The notes under the pieces: generated by a model
What the model was told of the DNA's origin: nothing
Database searches by the model: none
Seen by the model: only the letters and a program-made list of their open reading frames with translations
Shown here: one piece after another, positions 1 through 9,249 of the stretch
Layout of the letters: the number at the start of each line of letters is the position of its first letter
How positions within the stretch are numbered: position 1 is the stretch's first letter
Position numbers and translations under genes: made by a program
Origin: Ideonella paludis
GTDB lineage: Bacteria > Pseudomonadota > Gammaproteobacteria > Burkholderiales > Burkholderiaceae_C
Direction of reading: 5' to 3'
Assembly: GCF_018069865.1 (NCBI RefSeq)
Contig: NZ_JAGQDG010000004.1
Location: 1 to 64,000, forward strand
DNA: 64,000 nucleotides

Positions 1-296
1 CGCGGCGCGTTGCGCAGCGGCCGGTAGGCCACCTTCTCGATGGTGAAGTTCAGCAGCGAGCACACGATGATGGCCGCGACCGCCGAGATCAGCAGCAGCA
101 CCCAGCCCGGCCAGCCCGTGCCGGCCAGCGCCGTCACCACCGTCCACGACACCATGGCGCCCACCATCAGCACTTCGCCGTGCGCAAAGTTGATCAGGCT
201 GATGATCCCGTACACCATCGTGTACCCCAACGCCACCAGGGCATACATGCTCCCCAGCACCAGGCCGTTGATGATCTGTTGTACGAATATGTCCAT
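1..296 (-). CDS. livH: Branched-chain amino acid ABC transporter permease LivH (N-terminal part)
   Basis: Only the first 98 or so codons lie in the window; the gene runs off the left edge. The translation begins MDIFVQQIINGLVLGSMYAL and continues with VALGYTMVYGIINLINFAHGE, the conserved opening of LivH-type inner-membrane permeases that import leucine, isoleucine and valine. At least two hydrophobic helices are visible. A good AGGAG ribosome-binding site precedes the ATG on the minus strand (within 300-312). The other Liv subunits would be expected beyond the left edge. LivH-like permeases of urea or amide transporters look similar at this end, so the substrate is inferred. Confidence 0.85.
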   Translation of the reverse strand, partial: MDIFVQQIINGLVLGSMYALVALGYTMVYGIISLINFAHGEVLMVGAMVSWTVVTALAGTGWPGWVLLLISAVAAIIVCSLLNFTIEKVAYRPLRNAP

Positions 297-386
297 CTGA
301 ATCTCCTGATCTGAAGTCGCGGCGCATTGTAGGGACGAGGCCCCCCGCCGCTGCCACGGTGTTTTCCCCCCGGAAAGTACCCGGGA

Positions 387-1748
387 CTAGGATTTGTCGG
401 GGGCTTGGCCGCGCGCCTCGGCATTGAGGCGGCGCAACTCGGCGAGCTTGTCGCGGATGCGCAGCTCTAAGCCGCGTGGGACGGGCTCGTAGAAGCGCGG
501 CTCGCCCAGGCCTTCTGGGAAGTAGTTGACGCCGGCCGCAAACGCGCCGGGCTCATCATGGGCATAACGGTAGGCCTGACCATAGCCCAAGCCCTTCATC
601 AGCTTGGTGGGGGCATTGCGCAGGTGCAGGGGTACGGGCTGGCTGCCGCCTTCCCGCACCAGGCGTTGCACCGCCTTCCAAGCGACATAGACCGCATTCG
701 ACTTTGGCGCGACAGCCAGATAGACGACCGCCTGCGCCAGCGCCAGCTCGCCTTCGGGGCTGCCCAGGCGCTCGTAGGTCTCGGCGGCGTCCAGCGCCAG
801 CCGCAGTGCACGCGGGTCGGCATTACCGATGTCCTCATTGGCCATGCGGATCAGGCGACGCGCCATATAGCGAGGGTCGGCACCGCCATCGAGCATGCGC
901 GCAAACCAATACAGCGCAGCGTCAGGGTCGGAGCCCCGCACCGACTTGTGCAGGGCCGAGATGCTGTCATAGAAGTGATCGCCGCCTTTGTCGTAGCGGC
1001 GGAGTTGCTCACCCAGCGAGCGCTCCAGCGCCTCTTCGTCCAACTCAGTGACCTCACCCGCCTGGGCCACCAGATTTTCATAGGCATTGAGCAGGCGGCG
1101 GGCATCGCCATCCGCATAGCCGATGAGTCGCTCGGCCGCAGCCGCGCTGAGCGGTGGGGCTGCCAGCAAGGCTGCCGCTCTCTGCAACAGTTGCTCTTGC
1201 TCAGGGGGCTGCAGCGCTTTGAGCACATGCACCGTGGCCCGGGAGAGCAAGGCAGAGTTCACCTCGAAGGACGGGTTTTCGGTGGTGGCACCGATGAAGG
1301 TGAACAGGCCGGACTCGACATGCGGCAAAAACGCGTCTTGCTGGGCTTTGTTGAAGCGGTGCACCTCATCCACAAACACCACGGTGCGATGCCCGGCCTG
1401 CCTGGCCAATTCAGCTTGAACCACCGCGTCGCGGATGTCCTTGACCCCTGCCAGCACGGCCGAGAGCACGATGAAGCGGGCCTCCACCGCCCCCGCGACC
1501 AATCTTGCGAGCGTCGTTTTACCCACGCCCGGCGGGCCCCAGAGGATCATGGAGTGCACGCGCCCGCGCTCAAAGGCCACCCGCAGCGGCTTGCCTGGGC
1601 CCAGCAGATGGGACTGGCCGATGACCTCGTCCAGGTGAGCAGGACGCAGCCGCTCGGCCAGCGGGGCGTCTTCAGGCACAGGGTTTGGCCCATCAGCCTG
1701 CTCGAGTGGGGCGGGCTCGTGGTCAAAAAGCGCATCTTGCCGAGTCAT
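387..1748 (-). CDS. rarA: Replication-associated recombination protein A (AAA+ ATPase)
   Basis: RarA (MgsA) is a clamp-loader-like AAA+ ATPase acting at stalled forks and single-strand gaps. In 453 residues it has Walker [10 protein letters not shown] (about 71-79), Walker [11 protein letters not shown], sensor 1 [10 protein letters not shown] and the helical C-terminal half with LYWFARML and [12 protein letters not shown] that defines the family. I start at ATG 1748 ([10 protein letters not shown]); an upstream TTG at 1811 would add 21 residues without family support. In many proteobacteria rarA directly follows lolA; here two plus-strand genes sit between them. The call is secure, the start is moderate because no strong ribosome-binding site is visible. 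Confidence 0.93.
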   Translation of the reverse strand: MTRQDALFDHEPAPLEQADGPNPVPEDAPLAERLRPAHLDEVIGQSHLLGPGKPLRVAFERGRVHSMILWGPPGVGKTTLARLVAGAVEARFIVLSAVLAGVKDIRDAVVQAELARQAGHRTVVFVDEVHRFNKAQQDAFLPHVESGLFTFIGATTENPSFEVNSALLSRATVHVLKALQPPEQEQLLQRAAALLAAPPLSAAAAERLIGYADGDARRLLNAYENLVAQAGEVTELDEEALERSLGEQLRRYDKGGDHFYDSISALHKSVRGSDPDAALYWFARMLDGGADPRYMARRLIRMANEDIGNADPRALRLALDAAETYERLGSPEGELALAQAVVYLAVAPKSNAVYVAWKAVQRLVREGGSQPVPLHLRNAPTKLMKGLGYGQAYRYAHDEPGAFAAGVNYFPEGLGEPRFYEPVPRGLELRIRDKLAELRRLNAEARGQAPDKS

Positions 1749-1911
1749 GTCTGCATTGTCGCAGCCCAGGGAGTGCGAACCTGGGCGAGCCACAGTCGCG
1801 CAAATTGGCAAGCGCAGAACCCGCTTATCAAGCCTTGCAGCGCTTCAAGCTTCGCCAAACTGCGGGCATTACCTGATTCGCTCTTCTTCTTTGCCTTAGG
1901 AGCCCCCTGCC

Positions 1912-2442
1912 ATGAGCGCTCAAGCCTCAACCCTGAAACCCGCCACCCCCAACGGTGCCGCGCTTGCTGGTGCGCCGCGTGAGTACTTGTCCTTCAAGCT
2001 CGGGGCGGAAGAGTACGGCATCGATATCTTGAAGGTGCAGGAGATTCGCGGCTACGAGCCGCCCACCCGCATTGCGAATGCACCGCACTTCATCAAGGGC
2101 GTGGTCAATCTGCGCGGCGTCATCGTGCCCATCGTAGACATGCGCCTGCGCTTTGGCCTGCCCGACGTCAAGTACGACAGCTTCACTGTGGTCATCATCT
2201 TGAACATTGCGCACCGCACCGTGGGCATGGTGGTGGATTCGGTGTCGGATGTGCTGGAGTTGCCTCCGGGCCACATCAAGCCAGCACCCGAGTTCAATGG
2301 CGCTATCGACGCCACCTACATCACGGGCCTGGGCACCATCAAACACGGCGATGATGAGCGCATGCTCATCTTGATGGACATCGAACAAATGATGACCGCC
2401 GCCGACATGGGCTTGATGGACACCGATACCTTTGTTCACTGA
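1912..2442 (+). CDS. cheW: Chemotaxis coupling protein CheW
   Basis: CheW links methyl-accepting receptors to the CheA kinase in cytoplasmic arrays. The 176 residues contain the family landmarks: [21 protein letters not shown] at the start of the double beta-barrel, then [17 protein letters not shown] and a C-terminal ILMDIEQMM strand. About 25 flexible residues precede the domain. A clear TAGGAG site lies just before ATG 1912. No cheA, receptor or other che gene is in the window, so this is an isolated copy, divergent from rarA and followed 10 bases later by a putative outer-membrane gene. Confidence 0.93.
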   Translation: MSAQASTLKPATPNGAALAGAPREYLSFKLGAEEYGIDILKVQEIRGYEPPTRIANAPHFIKGVVNLRGVIVPIVDMRLRFGLPDVKYDSFTVVIILNIAHRTVGMVVDSVSDVLELPPGHIKPAPEFNGAIDATYITGLGTIKHGDDERMLILMDIEQMMTAADMGLMDTDTFVH

Positions 2443-2452
2443 AAGCTCCGCC

Positions 2453-3148
2453 ATGACGCTTCGCCTCCTCCTGCTGGCCACAGCCACTGCCCTGACCTGC
2501 TCGTCCGCCTTGGCGGGTCGGCCCATGGCGACGGAAGACGCCGGTGTCTTGGAGGCCAGCGCTTGCGAGTTGGAGAGCTTCATCGGCGCCAACCGGCCCA
2601 GCGGCGGCCCCACGGAGCGCGTGCTGTCGGTGCAAATCGGGTGTGGCGTGGGTGCTCAAAGCCAGTTTGCCGTGGCCTTGGCCCGAGCGAGTGCTGAGGG
2701 TGACTCTGTACGCAGCATGACCCTGCTAGGCAAAACTGCGCTGACCCCGAATACCGAAGACACAGCACCCCAGTTCACGCTGGCCTGGGCCTTGAGTGCC
2801 GACTCCGCGCGTGGCGGCATGAAGCACGAAGGCAGTGCGCTCAACGCAGTAATGAGTTGGCCCTTGCATGAGAAGGTCAGCCTGCATTTCAACGTGGGCT
2901 GGAACCACTCCGCGAGCGACAAGCAAAGCACCACCAGTTGGGCCGGCGGCGTCGAGCACCATGTGCGGGACGACTTGGACCTGACGGCTGAAACCTTTGG
3001 CAATGACCGCGAAGCCTCACCCTGGGTTCAGGTGGGATTGCGCTGGGCGGTGAAACCCGAGAAGTTCTACATCGACACCAGCTACGGGGTTCAGACCGGC
3101 GGCGAGCGCAGCAAAGCCGTGACGCTGGGGCTGCGCTGGGCTTTCTGA
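2453..3148 (+). CDS. Putative outer-membrane beta-barrel protein of unknown function
   Basis: I do not recognise a named family. With ATG 2453 the 231-residue product starts MTLRLLLLATATALTCSSALAG, a convincing Sec signal peptide. The mature part alternates polar and hydrophobic residues (SLHFNVGWNHS, WVQVGLRWAVK) and ends in LGLRWAF, a C-terminal aromatic strand of the kind recognised by the BAM machinery. This suggests a small outer-membrane barrel, but it is inference. It starts 10 bases after cheW and is probably cotranscribed with it. A start 21 bases upstream (2432, overlapping cheW) would bury the signal peptide. Confidence 0.7.
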   Translation: MTLRLLLLATATALTCSSALAGRPMATEDAGVLEASACELESFIGANRPSGGPTERVLSVQIGCGVGAQSQFAVALARASAEGDSVRSMTLLGKTALTPNTEDTAPQFTLAWALSADSARGGMKHEGSALNAVMSWPLHEKVSLHFNVGWNHSASDKQSTTSWAGGVEHHVRDDLDLTAETFGNDREASPWVQVGLRWAVKPEKFYIDTSYGVQTGGERSKAVTLGLRWAF

Positions 3149-3158
3149 CCGGCCCTGA

Positions 3159-3782
3159 TCAAGGCTCCGTCACATCCACGCCTGCTGGCACGGTGAACTT
3201 GAAGGTCTCAGGCGCCGGTGGCGTTTGCGAGGCGATTGCATTGAATTTCAGCAAGGATCGCTGACCAAAGCTGTCGGCGATCTCCAGCGCCGCCAAGGTC
3301 GTCCCCTTGAAGCCCACGCGCAACCACTGCAGTTGCCCTTCGGATTGCTTGGGCGTGGCCAGCACCCACTGCAGTCCATCGCGGTCGGGCTCGGCCTTCA
3401 GCTCAAAATCTTTCTCAATGCCCTGCCCCGCCAACACGGCCGCTGGCGTGGCGCCCAAGGCGTCGCCCATTTTGCGCACCGTCACCTGGGCCAAATCGAC
3501 GTCGTAGAACCAGACCTTTTGGCCGTCGCCCACAATGGTCTGTGCATAGGGCTTTTGGTAGACGAATCGAAAGCGATTCGGCCGCGAAAACTCAAACGTG
3601 CCCGTCGACGTTTTCTTCTTGATGCCGTCGGGCGCCGTCACTGTTTGGGTGAAGTCCGCGCGGCCAAACTTGGTGTCGCGAACAAAGCCGCGCAATTGAT
3701 CTAAGGCGTCCGCGTGGGCCAGGCCCGGCAGGGCCGCGGCCGCCAGCGCCGCGCGCAGCGCCCAGGTTTTGAGTGTGTGCAC
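3159..3782 (-). CDS. lolA: Outer-membrane lipoprotein carrier protein LolA
   Basis: LolA is the periplasmic chaperone that takes lipoproteins from LolCDE to the outer-membrane acceptor LolB. The 207-residue product has a signal peptide (LRAALAAAALPGLAHA) and typical LolA segments: FTQTV, then GTFEFSRPNRFRFVYQKPY, IVGDGQKVWFYDVDLAQVTV and an EKDFEL-like middle. I chose GTG 3782 because it places the signal peptide at the N-terminus; the frame stays open upstream, antisense to nothing useful, and overlaps ftsK. It lies 37 bases downstream of ftsK on the same strand, the usual ftsK-lolA arrangement. Confidence 0.92.
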   Translation of the reverse strand: MHTLKTWALRAALAAAALPGLAHADALDQLRGFVRDTKFGRADFTQTVTAPDGIKKKTSTGTFEFSRPNRFRFVYQKPYAQTIVGDGQKVWFYDVDLAQVTVRKMGDALGATPAAVLAGQGIEKDFELKAEPDRDGLQWVLATPKQSEGQLQWLRVGFKGTTLAALEIADSFGQRSLLKFNAIASQTPPAPETFKFTVPAGVDVTEP

Positions 3783-3819
3783 AGTGATCTCGTTCAGCGA
3801 GCCCAGGGGCTCATCGTCA

Positions 3820-6123
3820 TCATTCTTCACGCTTGGGCAGGAGGATCTCTCGGCTGCCGTTGGTGGACATGGAGGATATGAGCCCGGATTGCTCCATTTG
3901 TTCCAGCAAACGGGCGGCTCGGTTGTATCCGATGCGTAAATGTCGCTGCACCAAGGAGATGGAGGCCTTGCGGTGCTGCAGCACGATGGCCACGGCCTGG
4001 TCGTACATCGGGTCAGACTCGGCGTCTCCGCCGCCCTCAGTGCCCCCTTCACCGCCCTCACCGTCCAGCGTGCCGCCCTCCAAAATGCCCTCGATGTAAT
4101 TGGGCTCGCCCTGAGACTTGAGCTGTTCCACCACGCGATGGACTTCCTCGTCGGAGACAAAGGCGCCATGAACGCGAATGGGCAGCCCCGTGCCTGAGGG
4201 CATGTAGAGCATGTCGCCCATGCCCAGCAAGGCCTCAGCACCCATTTGATCAAGGATGGTGCGGCTGTCGATCTTGCTGCTGACTTGGAAGCTCAGGCGT
4301 GTAGGAATGTTGGCCTTGATCAGACCCGTGATCACGTCAACACTGGGCCGCTGGGTGGCCAAGATCAGGTGAATGCCTGCGGCCCGAGCCTTCTGGGCCA
4401 AGCGCGCAATCAGCTCTTCAATGCGCTTGCCCACCACCATCATCAAGTCAGCCAATTCGTCAATGACGATGACGATGAAGGGCAGCCGCTCCAGGGGCTC
4501 GGGCGCCTCCGGCGTCAGGCTGAAGGGGTTGGGCACCAGCTCGCCTCGGGCGGTGGCGTCGTCAATCTTCTTGTTGAAGCCCGCCAGGTTACGCACGCCG
4601 TGCTTGCTCATCAGCTTGTAGCGGCGCTCCATCTCACCCACGGCCCAGTTCAAGGCGTTGCCGGCCTGCTTCATGTCGGTGACCACCGGGCACAGCAGGT
4701 GCGGGATGCCCTCGTAGACGCTCATTTCGAGCATCTTGGGGTCGATCAGGATCAGGCGCACATCACGCGCCTCGGCCTTGTAGAGCAGGCTCAGGATCAT
4801 GCCGTTGATGCCCACCGACTTGCCCGAGCCGGTGGTGCCCGCCACCAAGCAGTGCGGCATCTTGGCCAAGTCCGCCACGACAGGCAGGCCCACAATGTCT
4901 TTGCCCAAACCCATGGTCAACAAAGACGGCGCTTTGTTGTAGATCTCGGAGCCCAGCACCTCCGACAGACGAATGGTCTGGCGCTTGGCATTGGGCAACT
5001 CCAAGGCCATCAGGTTCTTGCCGGGAATGGTCTCGACCACCCGGATAGACACCAGCGACAAGGAGCGCGCCAAGTCCTTGGCCAGGTTGACGATCTGCGA
5101 GCCCTTCACGCCGGTGGCGGGCTCAATCTCGTAGCGTGTGATCACAGGCCCCGGCTGGGCCGCCACCACGCGCACACTGACCCCGAAGTCCGAGAGCTTC
5201 TTCTCGATCAAGCGGCTCGTCATCTCCAGCGACTCTGGCGTGACGGTCTCGACATGCGGGGGCGCTTTGTCCAGCAGATCGACTTGGGGCAGCTTGGTGT
5301 TGATCAGTTCATTAAACAGCGGCGCTTGGCGCTCGCGGATGACCCGCTTGGACTCTGGCACCACCATGACGGGGGGCTCGATGACGATGGGCGCATGCTC
5401 AATGTGCTCAACCCGCTCCTCTTCAACCTCCACTTCCCGCTCACGCAGTGCGACTTCGCCCATGCGCACGTCCTCGGCCTTCTCGCGCAGCTCAATGCGT
5501 TTGTCGCGCACACCCAGCACCCAGCCGCCCAAGGCGTCCGCCACGGTGGCCCACGAGAAGCCCAAGGCCATGGGCAAGGCCGTGGCCAACAGCGCAATCC
5601 ACAGCACGCCCGAGCCGGTGAAGCCCAGCCACTGCATCGACAGTGGCCCCAAGGTGTACCCCAGCGCGCCGCCCGCATGACCGGGCAGCCTAGCTTCCAG
5701 GCCGTAGAGGCGCGTCCATTCCAGTGCAGAGCTGGCCACGATCAGCAGCGCAAAGCCCACCCATCGGCGCCAACGCGGCGGGCGATTGAGCAAAGGCAAT
5801 GTGGGGTCACGCACCGCGTCTGCCAGGGCCGCCAGCCACAGTCGCACGCCAGCCACCACCATCCACCACGCCGAAAAGCCCAGGGCCACCAAGGCTGCAT
5901 CGGCCATCCAGGCCCCGCTGGCACCCATCCAGTTGCGCAAGGGCTCACCCGTGCCCGACGTGGAAAAGCCAGGGTCGTTGGGGTGGCGACTGGCCAGCGC
6001 CAGCGCAAAGGCCAAGCCAAACACACCCCAGACCAGCAAACGGAAACGGGCCCGCAACGCCCCTGTGGTGGGGCCGGGCCCGGCTTCACTGCGGCGGCGC
6101 GCCGCAGCCGTGTCTATACGCAT
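3820..6123 (-). CDS. ftsK: DNA translocase FtsK
   Basis: FtsK is a septal DNA pump that clears and aligns chromosome termini during division. The 767-residue protein has about four N-terminal membrane helices (residues 28-200), a short charged coiled linker (about 205-245, rich in E and R) rather than a long Pro/Gln linker, the motor with Walker A GTTGSGKS (429-436) and Walker [14 protein letters not shown], and a C-terminal winged-helix gamma domain ([36 protein letters not shown] in pieces) that reads KOPS sites. ATG 6123 gives the membrane start. It is followed by lolA and preceded by a Crp/Fnr gene, which sits where lrp sits in E. coli. Confidence 0.96.
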   Translation of the reverse strand: MRIDTAAARRRSEAGPGPTTGALRARFRLLVWGVFGLAFALALASRHPNDPGFSTSGTGEPLRNWMGASGAWMADAALVALGFSAWWMVVAGVRLWLAALADAVRDPTLPLLNRPPRWRRWVGFALLIVASSALEWTRLYGLEARLPGHAGGALGYTLGPLSMQWLGFTGSGVLWIALLATALPMALGFSWATVADALGGWVLGVRDKRIELREKAEDVRMGEVALREREVEVEEERVEHIEHAPIVIEPPVMVVPESKRVIRERQAPLFNELINTKLPQVDLLDKAPPHVETVTPESLEMTSRLIEKKLSDFGVSVRVVAAQPGPVITRYEIEPATGVKGSQIVNLAKDLARSLSLVSIRVVETIPGKNLMALELPNAKRQTIRLSEVLGSEIYNKAPSLLTMGLGKDIVGLPVVADLAKMPHCLVAGTTGSGKSVGINGMILSLLYKAEARDVRLILIDPKMLEMSVYEGIPHLLCPVVTDMKQAGNALNWAVGEMERRYKLMSKHGVRNLAGFNKKIDDATARGELVPNPFSLTPEAPEPLERLPFIVIVIDELADLMMVVGKRIEELIARLAQKARAAGIHLILATQRPSVDVITGLIKANIPTRLSFQVSSKIDSRTILDQMGAEALLGMGDMLYMPSGTGLPIRVHGAFVSDEEVHRVVEQLKSQGEPNYIEGILEGGTLDGEGGEGGTEGGGDAESDPMYDQAVAIVLQHRKASISLVQRHLRIGYNRAARLLEQMEQSGLISSMSTNGSREILLPKREE

Positions 6124-6181
6124 TCAATCCTCCCTGGGCCAGACGCAGAGCGATCTGCGCGCCCCGGGCGGGGGAGCCGCA

Positions 6182-6847
6182 TCACTCCGGCAGGCGATTC
6201 TTCAACAGGACAGAGCCATTTTCCAGCGTTTCAATCACGCCGCGCTCTTCCAGATCCTTCATCACACGGCTGACCATCTCGCGCGAGGCGCCCACGATCT
6301 TGGCCATGTCTTGGCGCGAGACCTTGCTGCGCACCACCTGATCGCCATCGACTTCTTCGGACATGTCGAGCAAAGCCCGAGCCACCCGGCCATAGACATC
6401 CAACAGCGCGAGGGACTCAATTTGACGGTCAGCACTGCGCAAGCGCGTCACCAAGCCTCGCATGATCGCGTACGACAGGCTGGAATTCTCAGGCAAGCAA
6501 CGTGCAAACTCTTGGCGACCCAAGATCAACATGTCACATTGAACCTCGCAGCGCACCGTCGCGGAATGCGATTGATTGTCAATGAGACTCATCTCACCGA
6601 CGTAATCACCGGCTTCCAAGACCGCCAAAATGACCTCGCGACCGCGGGAGTCAGCCGTCAGCACACGCGCCCGACCGTTGAGCAAAATGAAAAGCGCATT
6701 GCTCTTCTTGCCCTGTTCCACCACCAGTTCGCCGCGACGATAGCGACGCTTCACCACACCATCAGCCACCGCGCGGGCTTGATCGTTGGTCAGCATCGAG
6801 AACAGCGGCACCCGGCGAATCAGGTCCAGGTTAGACAGCATCGACAT
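6182..6847 (-). CDS. Crp/Fnr-family transcriptional regulator
   Basis: The 221-residue protein has an N-terminal cyclic-nucleotide-type jelly roll (GEMSLIDNQSHSATV, residues 84-98), a long dimer helix and a C-terminal winged helix with recognition helix GASREMVSRVMK (about 186-197). That helix has ExxSR (E190, S193, R194) as in FNR and also an Arg before the Glu as in CRP. There is no N-terminal cysteine cluster, so it is not an Fe-S FNR. In the cAMP pocket the Arg of E. coli CRP (R82) aligns with His94, so cAMP binding is doubtful. Start ATG 6847 is favoured by a GAGGGGG ribosome-binding site. It is divergent from trxB. Confidence 0.88.
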   Translation of the reverse strand: MSMLSNLDLIRRVPLFSMLTNDQARAVADGVVKRRYRRGELVVEQGKKSNALFILLNGRARVLTADSRGREVILAVLEAGDYVGEMSLIDNQSHSATVRCEVQCDMLILGRQEFARCLPENSSLSYAIMRGLVTRLRSADRQIESLALLDVYGRVARALLDMSEEVDGDQVVRSKVSRQDMAKIVGASREMVSRVMKDLEERGVIETLENGSVLLKNRLPE

Positions 6848-6912
6848 CAATGACCCCCTCAAAGAGCTCGTTTCCCAAACAGCCGCCAGCAACGCGGCTA
6901 CCCAATCCTTAG

Positions 6913-7998
<1,086 letters not shown>

Positions 7999-8053
7999 CC
8001 AGAAGGCCCGGGGGCCGGTGTCACCCGGCTCTCAGCACAGGAGACGCAGCCCG

Positions 8054-8083
8054 CTGGCAGGCCGCCTAAAACGTGGCTATAAT
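8054..8083 (+). promoter_or_regulatory. Probable sigma-70 promoter of rpmB-rpmG
   Basis: A perfect TATAAT at 8078-8083 is preceded by CTGGCA at 8054-8059, an 18-base spacer. It would give a leader of about 190 bases before rpmB. No other credible -10 lies between trxB and rpmB. The -35 matches the consensus at four of six positions. Confidence 0.55.
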
Positions 8084-8282
8084 CGCGGGTTTTCTTGTGC
8101 AGGCAATCAGGGCTTCAAGCCTTTCTAGCGGTTCGCTAGTCGGTTTTCAGGCTCTCGACATTTCAAGCAAGATAGGGTTACCGCCACCCTTTTGGCGAGG
8201 TGAGGCCCAGTGGCTGACAGGTGAGCAAAGCGCTCAAAAACCAGTCAAGTGCTAGGCTGTAGACAAGTATCGGAGTGTCCTC

Positions 8283-8516
8283 ATGGCACGCGTCTGCGCA
8301 GTTACGGGCAAGAAGCCCATGGTCGGGAACAATGTTTCCCACGCCAACAACAAAACCAAGCGCCGGTTCCTCCCGAACCTGCAATACCGTCGTTTCTGGG
8401 TCGAGAGCGAGAACCGTTGGGTTCGTCTGCGCATCAGCAACGCAGCTTTGCGTCTGATCGACAAGAAGGGCATCGACGCCGTTCTGGCCGACCTGCGTGC
8501 TCGCGGTCAAGCCTAA
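8283..8516 (+). CDS. rpmB: 50S ribosomal protein L28
   Basis: Small basic large-subunit protein. The 77-residue sequence [20 protein letters not shown] followed by [22 protein letters not shown] is diagnostic. It carries a single cysteine rather than paired CxxC motifs, the zinc-free form. A GGAG-containing site (CGGAGTG) precedes ATG 8283. rpmG follows 22 bases after its stop, forming the usual two-gene operon. Confidence 0.98.
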   Translation: MARVCAVTGKKPMVGNNVSHANNKTKRRFLPNLQYRRFWVESENRWVRLRISNAALRLIDKKGIDAVLADLRARGQA

Positions 8517-8538
8517 TCACTGAACCAGGAGCAATACC

Positions 8539-8709
8539 ATGGCATCCAAAGGCGGCCGCGAGAAGATCAAGCTGGAGTCCACTGCGGGCACCGGTCACTT
8601 CTACACCACGAACAAGAACAAGAAGACCACGCCCCAAAAGCTGGAATTCATGAAGTTCGACCCCAAGGCACGTAAGCACGTGCTGTACAAGGAAATCAAG
8701 CTGAAGTAA
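8539..8709 (+). CDS. rpmG: 50S ribosomal protein L33
   Basis: A 56-codon gene reading [20 protein letters not shown] then [22 protein letters not shown] and ending YKEIKLK, clearly L33. It has no cysteines and so is the zinc-independent type. A CCAGGAGC ribosome-binding site lies just before ATG 8539. It is cotranscribed with rpmB and followed 16 bases later by a strong intrinsic terminator. Confidence 0.98.
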   Translation: MASKGGREKIKLESTAGTGHFYTTNKNKKTTPQKLEFMKFDPKARKHVLYKEIKLK

Positions 8710-8725
8710 TTCGGCGCTTCCTCAT

Positions 8726-8755
8726 CAAAAAGCCCGCTTCACCGCGGGCTTTTTG
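8726..8755 (+). terminator. Intrinsic terminator of rpmB-rpmG
   Basis: Perfect stem AAAAAGCCCGC (8726-8736) / GCGGGCTTTTT (8744-8754) around a seven-base loop, with the T-run in the descending arm. It ends the ribosomal-protein operon. Confidence 0.92.
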
Positions 8756-8811
8756 CTTTCCGTGGGACTTGTTGACTGGAGTGGTGCGCAGACTGCGAAC
8801 AGGGTGTAGCT

Positions 8812-8920
8812 GACACGGGAGAACAGCGGGCTTGCCGCCGCTCGTGTCCTCCGTCCGGTGCCTGACGGCACCGGCCTCCCCCTTTACCTCGCTATGGCGA
8901 GCCCACTGCTCTCCCGCGTC
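8812..8920 (-). repeat. Structured palindromic intergenic element, copy A
   Basis: Two 21-base arms (8812-8832 and 8900-8920) pair over their full length. On the minus strand the three deviations from Watson-Crick are all G-U pairs; on the plus strand they are all A-C mismatches, so minus is the likely RNA strand. Inside, on that strand, comes AGCGAGGTAAAGGGGGAG (8893 down to 8876), then a hairpin with stem CCGGTGCC / GGCACCGG. The same layout recurs in copy B and partly in copy C. No coding frame fits. Function unknown. Confidence 0.7.
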
Positions 8921-9010
8921 CATCGACGACGGATGCTCATCGAGGGTTGAGCGAACACGCAGCCCTCCTCACGAGACCCGGGCTGCACCGAAACGCGCAA
9001 CGCAACGAAT

Positions 9011-9180
9011 TGCGGCAGGGTGCTGGGGCGTGATGTAGCGAAGTTAAGGAGGAGCCCAAGCGGAGCTTGGGCGGGGGACTGAACTCGGACACAAACAGTC
9101 CTGAGGACTGTTTGTGCCTAGTGAAGGCCAGTGACGCTGCCGCTGGCATGAGCGGAATCACGCCCCAGCGACCTGTCGCA
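9011..9180 (+). repeat. Structured palindromic intergenic element, copy B
   Basis: Outer arms 9011-9034 and 9157-9180 pair over 24 positions with 21 Watson-Crick pairs, two G-U pairs and one G-A mismatch on the plus strand. The 5' arm is followed by AGCGAAGTTAAGGAGGAG (9037-9054), then hairpin GCCCAAGC/GCTTGGGC (9054-9072) and a 12-bp perfect hairpin CACAAACAGTCC/GGACTGTTTGTG (9090-9116), then a weaker GCCAG/CTGGC hairpin (9127-9147). It is head to head with copy A, 90 bases apart. With 8755-8811 and 8921-9010, where I see nothing further beyond a GCAGCCC/GGGCTGC hairpin, this fills the gene-free tract between rpmG and the desaturase. Confidence 0.7.
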
Positions 9181-9249
9181 TAGCACCCACGCCTTGAAAT
9201 TGAATCCGGATTGCCCAACAGGTCTAGGCGCGGAAGTCAGTGCGACAAC

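Noticed and set aside
1749-1811. Upstream TTG start for rarA adding 21 residues
   Set aside because: The added segment has no family match and the ATG at 1748 gives the normal length.
4246-6273. Long plus-strand open frame antisense to ftsK
   Set aside because: It is the complement of a GC-rich conserved gene; the translation is His/Gln/Arg-rich with no domains.
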